From Asterochloris sp. CNOR1 (lineage: Eukaryota; Chlorophyta; Trebouxiophyceae; Trebouxiales; Trebouxiaceae), in assembly GCA_963969365.1 (NCBI GenBank), contig OZ017754.1:992001-1056000 (forward strand): 64,000 nucleotides of DNA. Reading direction: 5' to 3'. The notes under the pieces are model-generated. The model saw only the letters and a list, made by a program, of their open reading frames with translations. It was not told the DNA's origin and made no database searches. Positions 51,401 to 58,991 of the stretch are shown here, piece after piece. Within the stretch, counting starts at the first letter, position 1; every line of letters starts with the position of its first letter. Made by a program: the position numbers and the translations under genes.

Positions 51401-51980
51401 AGGCACGCCTGGGGGTGCTGGCTGCTGGCTGCTGCCTGGGACTCAGAACCAGGTCCCCTGCGGCATGGCAGGGTACGCTGGGGGGTGCACAAGCTGCAGT
51501 CACATTACACTGAAGCTACCTGCAGGAGACAATTGTTTGAGGGACCTTGCAGCGCATGACAGACACCTTGGTGAAGACAGACATGCCGCCAGGCAGAGCG
51601 GCCACTGACATGCGAATGCTCTGGTGCTGCAGCGCCGGGAGCAGCAGCCTTCTACCTGCCATGGGTCGGGGCTGCAGGCCTGGTGAGAGGGCACTATGCG
51701 GTCGCGCGGCCCGAACAGCAGACCCTGGGCTGCGGCGGCCAAAGCTGGGCAAGCTGCCCTCGTTCAGGAGCACCCCCTGGCGACGGGCTCCAGGGCTGGT
51801 TACTGAGGCACTGGCTGACCAGGGAGCGGTGCGGGCAGGACTTGCCCTGCTGGGGCTGTCCCGCAGGACTGCCCGCAGGAAACGCTCTGAGGTGCCCGGG
51901 CGGGAGCCTGGGCTGCTGCCTCCTCCATGGCCAGGCAGGGAGCTTTCACGTGAGGCAGGGCGGCTCCCCTGCAGTGGCAT
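12401..51980 (-). CDS. Axonemal dynein heavy chain, inner-arm type, complete ~39.6 kb gene
   Basis: This is the ATP-driven minus-end microtubule motor of cilia and flagella. From the ATG at 51980 the first exons are 51980-51656, 51457-51250, 50756-50642, 50088-49936 and 49591-49415, with consistent phases. They encode a Ser/Arg-rich N-terminus followed by the conserved tail (SAKGVTH, WREYALFW-like and YTLQELQ-like blocks). The linker and tail continue to about 38.07 kb. AAA1-AAA4 each have a P-loop: [24 protein letters not shown] and GVGGSGKQT. Next come stalk CC1, the microtubule-binding domain, CC2, AAA5, AAA6 and the C-terminal region. The last exons are 13452-13300, 13079-12916 and 12668-12401, ending in STTGQSTNF...LQGVAALCS and TGA. 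The AAA1 block resembles single-headed inner-arm chains of the DNAH6 kind, but I cannot fix the subtype without a tree. Some tail exons, the start of AAA3, and the joins near 33.1 and 15.2 kb were not fully resolved. Introns are packed with exon-like copies and several use GC donors. Confidence 0.95.
13181..13231 (-). repeat. Exon echo in penultimate dynein intron
   Basis: On the plus strand, AGCCAGGCACCCACAAAG and its surroundings repeat 13322-13373, part of the exon at 13452-13300 (VDFVGAWL and following). The copy lies in the next intron. Confidence 0.75.
16575..16652 (-). repeat. Exon echo of dynein exon 17007-16808 3' end
   Basis: About 80 bases match 16802-16882 closely, including ATCTTCACACTCTGC and GAAGTGCTG. 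The copy, 227-230 bases away, reads [10 protein letters not shown] against [10 protein letters not shown] in the exon. Confidence 0.85.
17041..17097 (-). repeat. Exon echo of dynein exon 17007-16808 5' end
   Basis: TGGGTAGCCAGTAGCAGGCC plus AGGTGG repeats 16958-17014 at a spacing of 83 bases. The copy reads [13 protein letters not shown] against [13 protein letters not shown]. The same exon therefore has an echo at each end. Confidence 0.88.
18661..22560 (-). other. Dynein AAA5 and AAA6
   Basis: Exons are 22560-22379 ([14 protein letters not shown]), 22214-22117 ([13 protein letters not shown]), 21938-21758, 21422-21273 ([14 protein letters not shown]), 20804-20661, 20323-20254, 20151-20085, 19783-19582, 19160-19031 ([15 protein letters not shown]) and 18851-18661. 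As in other dyneins these last two modules lack a working P-loop. The exon ending at 19031 uses a GC donor. Confidence 0.85.
20841..20883 (-). repeat. Exon echo of dynein exon starting 20804
   Basis: The minus strand reads GFEAQLLG in the intron, against GLEAQLLA in the exon about 77 bases away. Confidence 0.7.
22843..25467 (-). other. Dynein stalk coiled coils and microtubule-binding domain
   Basis: CC1 is in exons 25467-25245 and 24825-24726. The stalk tip begins in 24512-24352. The microtubule-binding domain core is 24071-23922 ([19 protein letters not shown], then GYDADNIP). CC2 is in 23715-23531 and 23042-22843. The binding-domain exon ends at a GC splice donor. A small exon between 24352 and 24071 may be missing from my model. 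Confidence 0.85.
23101..23149 (-). repeat. Exon echo of dynein CC2 exon starting 23042
   Basis: Sequence 99-100 bases upstream of the exon start repeats 23001-23050 including CTGCAGG. The copy reads [15 protein letters not shown] against [15 protein letters not shown], and its frame stays open into the exon. Confidence 0.82.
25841..28927 (-). other. Dynein AAA4
   Basis: Exons include 28927-28772, pieces near 28.4 and 28.15 kb, 27896-27728 ([14 protein letters not shown]), 27285-27128 (AFILTDSQI), 26694-26630, 26435-26251 ([19 protein letters not shown]) and 25981-25841. Phases agree wherever exact ends are given. Confidence 0.88.
28703..28755 (-). repeat. Exon echo of dynein exon 28927-28772
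   Basis: GTCACATCAAAG and GTGCAGGGCATGC recur at an exact 79-base spacing from 28783-28835. The copy lies just downstream of the exon in gene orientation. Confidence 0.8.
29630..30060 (-). repeat. Array of about five echoes of dynein exon 30224-30093 3' end
   Basis: The exon end plus donor (30081-30140 on plus: GGCTCACCGTGAGG...) recurs at about 29632-29680, 29720-29795, 29806-29870, 29886-29955 and 30019-30055. Each begins with a CTCAC/CTCACT donor complement followed by similar spacing and a CTTGAG- or CAGCTGA-like tail. Confidence 0.7.
30336..30449 (-). repeat. Two upstream echoes of dynein exon starting 30224
   Basis: AGGCGCATGGAGGGCTGCAG (to about 30366) and GAAGCGCATGGACAGCAAG (30431-30449) resemble the exon start at 30192-30230 (AGGCGCATGGACGTCTGCAG). 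The same exon has the downstream array, so it is flanked on both sides. Confidence 0.7.
33163..35169 (-). other. Dynein AAA2
   Basis: Exons are 35169-35028, 34816-34530, 34292-34114, 33747-33549 and 33293-33163. The P-loop GPTGGGKT is split by an intron after its first glycine-containing half. Walker B is [18 protein letters not shown], and [14 protein letters not shown] is present. The exon after 33163 is uncertain and may use a GC donor near 33.07 kb. Confidence 0.88.
35608..35648 (-). repeat. Exon echo of dynein exon 35913-35761 3' end
   Basis: GCTTGCTCCTCCGCAGGCTG and GCCAGCCATG repeat 35763-35800 at a spacing of 155 bases. The copy reads [13 protein letters not shown] against [13 protein letters not shown]. 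Confidence 0.85.
37262..37300 (-). repeat. Exon echo of dynein AAA1 exon starting 37198
   Basis: CTGCAG-GACTTGTGCAAATCAGT on the minus strand repeats the exon start CTGCAG-GACCTGGGCAAGGCGCT. The protein reading [10 protein letters not shown] echoes [10 protein letters not shown]. Confidence 0.6.
38074..39919 (-). other. Dynein linker exons
   Basis: Five consecutive in-phase exons are 39919-39776 ([15 protein letters not shown]), 39471-39342 ([17 protein letters not shown]), 39173-38959 (VETWLAAVE through [18 protein letters not shown]), 38604-38441 and 38188-38074 ([11 protein letters not shown]). These are the canonical dynein linker blocks, which swing across the AAA ring during the power stroke. 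Confidence 0.85.
38833..38897 (-). repeat. In-frame exon echo of dynein linker exon 3' end
   Basis: About 65 bases align without gaps to 38953-39017, 120 bases away. The copy reads [18 protein letters not shown] and keeps a CAG-GTGG donor; the exon reads [18 protein letters not shown]. Confidence 0.9.
43570..43627. repeat. CCAAG/GCCAA short tandem repeat in a dynein intron
   Basis: Plus-strand units of AGCCA/AAGCC repeat about ten times, with two interruptions. They are bracketed by direct copies of AGAAATTGTA at about 43560 and 43627. This is a microsatellite inside an intron. Confidence 0.85.
47930..47952. repeat. C-rich tract in a dynein tail intron
   Basis: A run of almost only C on the plus strand (G on the coding strand), broken by single T and A bases. 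This is simple sequence within an intron. Confidence 0.8.
50325..50370 (-). repeat. Exon echo of dynein exon starting 50088
   Basis: Minus strand CTGCAG-GAGTGCCCTGGACGTC, then CACTTGGTG, echoes CTGCAG-GAGTGCCTGGAGTTC and ATCTGGTG at the exon start, about 269 bases upstream in gene orientation. Confidence 0.72.
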
Positions 51981-52397
51981 CTGCAAGGTGCTGCAGGCGC
52001 CAGGTTGCTGTCCGTGCATGCATTGACATGTTGCACTGCCTGGAATCGACCAGCAACTGCTCAGATGCTGCACAGCCATGTGATGGCAGCATGCCAGCAT
52101 TTATTCAGACGCAGCCATGGGAAAGCTGATCATTGCCGTCACCATGGCTCTATCAATAGCTGATTCGTATCTGACAGCATTGACCCCATAACTCCACCCA
52201 TTTTCAATGCATGCCACATCTGCTCACCCCAGACAGGAAGATGTTGGCCCTGAGGGCCTCTCGTTCTTCAGACATGATCAGAAGGCATTAACATTGATTC
52301 CTGGCATGCTGCAGCCAGCAGCAAACTTGCACGGTCAAACTTTAGATCATCGACTTGCGTTCTTGCAGATGAGCCATAGTTCACACTCAGGGCGCTC
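51981..52397. promoter_or_regulatory. Divergent spacer between dynein and U-box cyclophilin start codons
   Basis: The dynein ATG (51980, minus) and the cyclophilin ATG (52398, plus) are separated by 417 bases, which must hold both promoters. The dynein frame stays open upstream to 52100, but that extension is Cys-rich and looks non-coding. I see no obvious paired motif. Confidence 0.4.
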
Positions 52398-55300
52398 ATG
52401 GGCAGTAAGTCCAAGCAGAAGGACAGAGGGTCGGTGTCATGATGCTCTGCTGCAACTCCTCGTTGTGTGTCCCTTTTCTGACAGGGGTGCTGTGCTGCAT
52501 GCAGGTACGTCACTGCAACAGAGTGGCGAGAGGAGTGGGGTGGAGCCAAAGACAGAAGCCACCTGCCATTCAGGCGCCTTCCCTTCCACTGCTGTGCCAT
52601 CAGTTTCACACCCTTCGAGGACCCAGTGAGTAATGCAGCGCAGCATCCCAACATAGCAGCACCAGCCCAGGCAGCTTGGCTATGACATCTGCACATCAGA
52701 CGAACGATTGGACCCACTTGGCTCTGCAGGCCTGCACAGCAGACGGCACAGTCTATGACATCACCAACATCGTGCCCTACGTGCAAAAGTTCAAGCGGCA
52801 CCCTGTCTCAGGAGAGCCCCTGCAGCTGAAGGATGTCATCAAGCTCAACTTCTACAAGAACAATGATGGGGAGTACCATTGTCCCATGCTGCACAAGGTA
52901 GGCACGATGTTGTGCTGCTCAATGACCAGCAGCTGCTGCTGAAAGTGGTTGTGTCTTAGGGGAGCATATGCTGTGCAAAGGTCTCCTGCGTGATGGCTTA
53001 TACCTGCTGCCGGTATGCATGTTGCTTGTAAACAGCCTGCACTGTCTGTGCTGCACAAGTGCCTGGTAGCCCATACACGCCTGCCCCACGCCGTCCATGC
53101 ACAGCACAGCCCTCATGCTCGCTGAAGCGCAGCGCTCGTGCCTGCAAGGAGGATGCATTGTCAGGCTCGACGAGTGCTGCAGGTGTTCACAGAGAGCACG
53201 CACATCGTGGCCATCAAGCCATCTGGGAACGTGTACTGCTGGGAGGCCATTCAGGAGCTCAACATCAAACCCAGATTCATGCAGGCAAGTTCTGCCCTGC
53301 TGGCAGTAAACCTGCCACTGCACTAAAGCACAGGATTAAACTAGGCAGCCAGTGTACATGGCCAGGCAGGCACCAGCTGCATGAGCCCAATTTCTGCCAT
53401 CAGACCTGCTGCCACAAATCTCACCGCCCCACCAGCAACTTGTTTCACTGTCAAACGCTGATCACATCAGCTTGCTAGGTGTCACTGCAGGACCTGCTGA
53501 CAGATGAGAAGTTCACTCGCAAGGACATCATCCACATCCAAGACCCCATGAACCTTCAGGTCTGCATCTTTACTTGCTGCTTACCACTGATGTTCAGGTC
53601 TGCTGGAGCTGGTGTGGGGGCTGGCAGGAACGCCACAGCTTGCGCCACAGAGGATCCCAAGCTGCATGGAGCATGTTGTCTCATGCCTCCCTGACAGAGC
53701 CTGCATGTGCTCATGCTGTGCACTTGACTCCTGCTGGAGGTGGCAGCTGAGGGACCCTTCCTGCACACACAGAGGTCGCAGCCACTTGAGGCCCTGTGCA
53801 GTGTTGCAGTATGAACACATCGAGCGTTGTGCTGTGCCAACCCAAAGTCTGCTGCTGGTTTCCTGCAGGCGCGCAACCTGGCCAAATTTGACCATGTGGT
53901 CAAGGAGCGCCAGCTGCAGGACCCTGAAGAGCTGCTCAAGCAGCAGGCAGACCCTGCATACACCCTGAAGTCGATGAGCGAGGACACGGCACGCGCCATG
54001 GCCAAGCTGGGAGGCGCCGATGCCCAGAAGGTGGGCTGGGCTGTAGCTGCCCTGTAAACAGATAGACAAGTCAGCATGTGGCAGGGCACATGTTCGAAGA
54101 GCCTTCCAAAGCTTAAAGCACTGCGTCTTCTGCTGCATGCAGCACATGCACTGCACATCCCCCGCCCTCTTGAGGGTCAAAGGCTGCTGCAGGCTTTTAG
54201 AGGAACCATTTGCTCATAAGATCATGGCAGGTCAGCAGCGAGCCCCAGGAGGAGTCCACCATACAGCTTCAGGAGCTGGGGTGTTGTACTTGTGCCTCTA
54301 GCCTGCTTGTCGCCATGATGGGTGTGTGAATTCGAGGTCTGACACTCGCCAAACAGTGCTCGCAGTGGCTGGCGTCCAGCACATTGCGCCGCCAGCAGGC
54401 CTGAAGGACTTGGGTCAAGCTGCTGCTGCGCATTGCAGGCCTTTGAAGCTGGAGGCGGGGGCTTGCGGGCAGCCACGCAGCGCATGCTGGCGGAGGCGCA
54501 GGCAGCTGGCAAGGCCAAGGGGACCATCAAGGAGAAGCAGGAGGGGCCCGACCCCAGGCAAGCCTTGCAAGGCAGTATAGGGCACCAGTGTTGTTTTGTA
54601 CTGGTGCCCAAGCAGCAAGGTTGGCTTAGGGCTGCCGTCATGTGCGCAGCCACTGCTCAGGTGTGTGTAGCTGCCATCTGCAGCTTTTGCAGGGTATAAC
54701 AGCGTTCGTGGCAGCCAATCAGCAGGTTAAATCCACCTGCACAATGTTCTGCTTGTGCCGGGCCTGCAGCATACAGAGGGACACACATGCGGCGCAAAAT
54801 CCCCTGCATGAGCAGACATGTGCTCTGCTCCAGCTGCAGGCTGGACAGGTGCAGCATGTCAGCACAGAAGCCCGGCACATGAGCAAGCTGCTGCGCTGCA
54901 GAGTTTTGTTACAAGCGCCAGTCCGCGATGTCATCCCACCACCGCTTGGGAGCAATCTGACACTTCATAGATGCACCCGCAGTGCCCAGCAAGCTGCAGA
55001 GTGATGTTCATATGAGCACAGCCTCTGTGCTGCAGGCTGCAGCCGCCGGCGCCAATGCCAAAAGACGCCATCTTCAAGCCAGGCGCCTCCACCTGGAACA
55101 CCGACGACCCAGCACAGGCACACCACCCACGTGAGGCTTGGCACCGCAATGTCGGTCTGTGAACAGCCGCTCTGCTTTCGCTATGCACCAGGACAGGCTC
55201 TCTGTACAGCAGCTTGGCGCTGCTGCCATTGCTATTGTTGCGAGGTGGCACAATGGCTTCATTCAGGCACATCAGAGGTGCATCTAATGCTGCGCCTAGA

Positions 55301-58300
55301 CGTCATGTGCTGCATGGGGCTGGCCTTTGCAACCTGGCATGCCTTGTGGAGCTTGCTGATGGGAGCCTGCACACATTTTCCAGAGCTCCATTCACTGCCC
55401 TGCAGCCGCCAGTCGGAAGAAGAAGCGCCCTGCGTCTTCCATGGCTGAGGATGCAGAGCCAGTGGTGGACCCCTCGGGTGGGAAGCGGGCGCCGCGGCCG
55501 TATGAGAGCGATGCCAACTACGTGGAGACCAGCATGCGCACCACCGGTCAGCCCCCCTGGGCTGTAGTCCTGATGCAGTCAGCAGCGCCCAGTGTATCGC
55601 TCGACACCCTCTGCGCTCTGTGGGGCATGCCCTGGCATGCAAAGCACAAGTCAGCTCCCTGCTCCACCCTCTTTCACAGCACATGGTCCACATGGTGACT
55701 CAAAACCACGCTCCAGAGATGCTGCCGCCAGCATGCACCTCACGCCTGCACTGCTGCAGGTACGGCAGCCTGGTCCATCACCTCCACCAGCAGTCAACAG
55801 ATGTCTGAAGACTGCCGCAGCAGGGCTGCACTTAGCAGCTACCTCTCATGTATGTGCAGCTCTTCCTGAAAGGGCAGCCTTGCCTGCAGGCGCCACAACG
55901 TGGTGCTTCACCTTGGCTGACGCAAATAGTCATCCCAGACATGCCGCAGCTCTCACAGACTGCACCAGTGCTTGCAGACACGCCAACTCAGTCACCTCCA
56001 CAGTAAGGGTGCTGCCAGCTGCCATCTTATAAATGCTCTGGTAGCATAGACACCCGCTTGCAAGAGGAGGAAAGCCCTTTGTTAATCAATGGGGCCATTT
56101 TTGCTCTTTGGTATTGCTGTGTGCTGCAGGCGCTGCATGAGTTGGAGAGAGCATCCGCCCTGTCTGCCTCATGGGCATGCGCTGGAGTCCTGCGGCACAC
56201 CACCAGCCGCCTTCAACAAGCACCATCACCTGCAGGTGCGGCGTCCCGGTCCTTCACCTCCACAGCAGTCAATGTGGTCACCAAGAACACGCGCCAAAGG
56301 GTGCGCGTGGAGCGCAACCCCTCCAAGAAGGGCTACCTGCGCCTGCACACCAATCTGGGCGACCTGAACCTGGAGCTGCACTGCGACATAGCCCCCCGCA
56401 CCTGTGAGAATTTCATTCTCCTGGCTGAGAGCGGGTACTACACGGGGACCAAGTTTCATCGGCTGATCAAGAACTTCATGATCCAGGTGGGCCTAATTAT
56501 CGTAGTGCGCCCAATGTAGTTCAAGACACAGGGCTGCCAGCCTGCCTTGGTCTGCGTATCTCCCAGCCTGGGTTGCAGATCCGCACTTAGATCCACGCTC
56601 ACCCCCCTCAGGAGTGAGGCAGCCTCTGCAGACTGTTGCTGCTATATCACATTTGGTTTGCTCCTTGTTCTGTGTGGGGCAAATCTGTGGGCAGATGCCT
56701 CATGTCCAGTTGCAGCTCAGTGCGTCTGATGTTCAAGCATCATGCGTGCAGGGGGGTGACCCCACAGGCACAGGGTCTGGGGGTGAGTCCATCTATGGGC
56801 CCACCTTCAAGGACGAAGTGGACTCCCGTTTGCTGCACGGCGAGCGAGGGGTCCTGAGCATGGCCAACAGCGGGAAGGACACCAATGGCAGGTGGGGCGA
56901 TGTTGGCCTGCAGTGTGCACGCACGCTGAGCAGTCCTCTGGGGGGCGGCAGACGGCTCACATCCCAAGATCTGGGCGTGCAGGCCTTGCTGACAAGCCAG
57001 TCTTGCCTGAGTAAGCTGTCTTGCTGCTCTCAACACTTCCTGCTGCTGGGCAGCATCATGCACTTTGCTGGTCTGGCTGATCAGTGCTCCTCCATCAGCA
57101 TCCAGCTGAGCACCTTGCATGGCTAGCTGTGCAATCCTTTGCCAATGCCTGTCCTGTGATGTGGCCTCCTGAGTCGTTCTCCCGCTTCTTGATGCAGCCA
57201 GTTCTTCATCCTCTTCAAAAGTGCAGCCCACCTCAATTTCAAGCATACTGTGTTTGGCAAGCTCGTTGGAGGTGAGCTGCCTGCCTGCATGTAGCTCATC
57301 ATTAAGCCTACTCAATACCAGCCATCGTCAACTGGGCTGACCCCGATGCCCCCTTGCTGCGGCCATGGCTGCCGGTGGCGCTCTGCTGCCCTCACACTCA
57401 CGTTTGAATGTTTTCAGTTGTGTGCTCTTGAGCGTGAACTTCCCAGCTGCAGGCTTGAATGTTCTGTCTGCCATGGAGAAGGTGCCTGTGGATGGGGATG
57501 ACAGGCCTGAGAAGGTCAGTCTCAATGCAGAAATGCAGCCCTGTGGCACCTGCTGCCGTCCTTTTGCTTGGGCTGGTCTGATAGGCATCCTCAGCAGCAG
57601 GCTTGCTACCAAGCACATTGTGTGTGCTGGTCGACCCAGCTGCACCTGCATCCCATATGTGCTCTGCATGTCAGGAGGCTGTCCTGCTGAGCTGCTAAAA
57701 TTCTGTGCTCTCTGACCCTCTTGATTGTGGACACCACCATTGCGCAGCTTGGCAAGCACATGTGTGCCTGCCATGGCTAATCATTGACTCCTGCCCCCAG
57801 ATTCACGTGTAACCTTGTTTCCAGAGGGACCACCAATCCCTGAAGTCTGTTGATGATGCAAGGTACACTTAGTGCGCAGATGCAAAGATGCGCTGACTTC
57901 TTCGGTGTTGCCCGCAGGACATTGTCATCACTGGCTGCCCGGTGTTTCTGTCTTGCCTGCTCACCACTGGTTGCGTGACACTGCGCCTGCAGGACATCGA
58001 GATCACTGGCTGCACTTTGTTTGTGAACCCATACAAGGAGATGGAGGAGGAGGAGAGGCGCAAGGCAGAGGCAGCCAGGAAGAAGGTCAGTGCCGTGCTC
58101 TAGCAATCTCCTGCCTGCCTGTCCTCCTGTTGTGGGGCACCTCTACATTGCCTGGCTGCTCAGGGTGGGATGCAACTGGAGGACTACCCTGCACCTGCCC
58201 CTGGGCGACTGGCCTGCTCAAATCAGGCTGCAATCAAAGTGACGCTGCCAGAGATGTTTCCCTGAGGTGCCCTTGCCCTGCATGTTTTCGGGATTCGGGC

Positions 58301-58761
58301 CGCCAAGCCCTGAGCATTTGCAGAGGCTGGGATGATTGACCATTGCCTGCCAGGGTGCAGAGTGGATAACACAGTTCGCATGCCCCGGCATGAGCAAGCT
58401 GTGTGGCTGGACTGGTTGACATGTAACGGGAGAGGGGTGCAGGAACTGGGGCAGCCTGGGCTGCTTGAAGCACGTGTCAGCCTCTGCTGGCATGGCCCTG
58501 CAGGCTGAGAAGGACTCTGCTCCAGCTGGCCCCGAGGATGAGCCCGGCAGCTGGTTCACCAATCCATCCCAGTCAGCTGCAGCCCAGGCAGGCCAGCCTG
58601 CAGATGGTGTAGCTGGTGGTGTGGGCAAATACCTCAAGATGCCTGGGAGGGAAACCACCAATGGGGCACCAGCTGCAGCTGCCCATGGTGCTGAAGCAGC
58701 ACCAGCAGTCACAAAACACATGCCGCAGCAGAAAGGCTATGGCAACTTTGATGCATGGTGA
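52398..58761 (+). CDS. U-box / cyclophilin peptidyl-prolyl isomerase (PPIL2, CYP60 type)
   Basis: This protein joins a modified U-box (ubiquitin-ligase fold) to a cyclophilin domain. Relatives are nuclear and associate with the spliceosome. Exons are 52398-52429, 52505-52625, 52730-52897, 53183-53284, 53491-53559, 53869-54030, 54439-54557, 55036-55130, 55406-55546, 56236-56486, 56752-56891, 57198-57271, 57453-57514, 57993-58085 and 58504-58761. All phases agree, giving 628 residues. The N-terminus is [18 protein letters not shown]. The U-box spans residues ~35-110 ([27 protein letters not shown]). The family block [14 protein letters not shown] follows. The cyclophilin domain is residues ~369-520, with [11 protein letters not shown] then [13 protein letters not shown] and [13 protein letters not shown] low-complexity Ala/Gly tail ends in GYGNFDAW. 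Introns 4 and 7 are GC-AG. The insert at ~255-335 (basic, Pro-rich) is less conserved, so exon 8 is the least certain. Confidence 0.93.
55751..55940 (+). repeat. Two exon echoes of cyclophilin exon 10 start
   Basis: Copies start after CTGCAG at 55760 (GTACGGCAGCCTGGTCCATC...) and near 55890 (GCGCCACAACGTGGTGCTTC...). Both resemble the exon 10 start at 56236 (GTGCGGCGTCCCGGTCCTTC...). The first also shares CACCTCCAC and GCAGTCAA. Confidence 0.75.
57909..57952 (+). repeat. Exon echo of cyclophilin exon 14 start
   Basis: CCCGCAG-GACATTGTCATCACTGGCTG repeats the acceptor and exon start CCTGCAG-GACATCGAGATCACTGGCTG at 57993, exactly 75 bases upstream. The copy still reads DIVITGC against DIEITGC. 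Confidence 0.85.
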
Positions 58762-58991
58762 AGCGCACTCTGGCATCCGCAAGCTGTGCTATGCATCCTA
58801 GCGCCATACACTTATCTAACCCTGCCTCTTGACGGCGGGGATATGAGACCAGCGGCAGTGACATCGCAGGGCGGCTGGCCCCTGCATGCTGGTCTCTCAG
58901 GCCCGCCCACATTGTGTCTGACAACCAGTCTCAAGTTCAGTCACTGACACATTCATACATTGACAATGTGGCCCATCAGCCATGGTCTGCA

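Larger units (their letters stand above)
40233..51980 (-). other. Dynein tail and start of linker (N-terminal region)
   Basis: Coding blocks read on the minus strand run from the Ser/Arg-rich leader through the DHC_N1-like tail. These include the [12 protein letters not shown] exon (50088-49936) and the exon ending at 49415. Further tail blocks lie near 49.0, 48.3, 47.4, 46.99, 46.55, 46.15, 45.5, 44.9, 44.2, 43.75, 43.15, 42.85, 42.5, 41.65 and 41.3 kb. The N2/linker exons 40615-40452 ([11 protein letters not shown]) and 40292-40233 (VDKQYRSIM) have exact phase agreement. Confidence 0.75.

Noticed and set aside
154-57952. Exon echoes as mutually exclusive alternative exons
   Set aside because: Most copies are truncated, shifted or have lost one splice site, and they lack the second boundary an exon would need. 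Only the 38.8 kb and 57.9 kb copies remain plausible as alternative splice sites.
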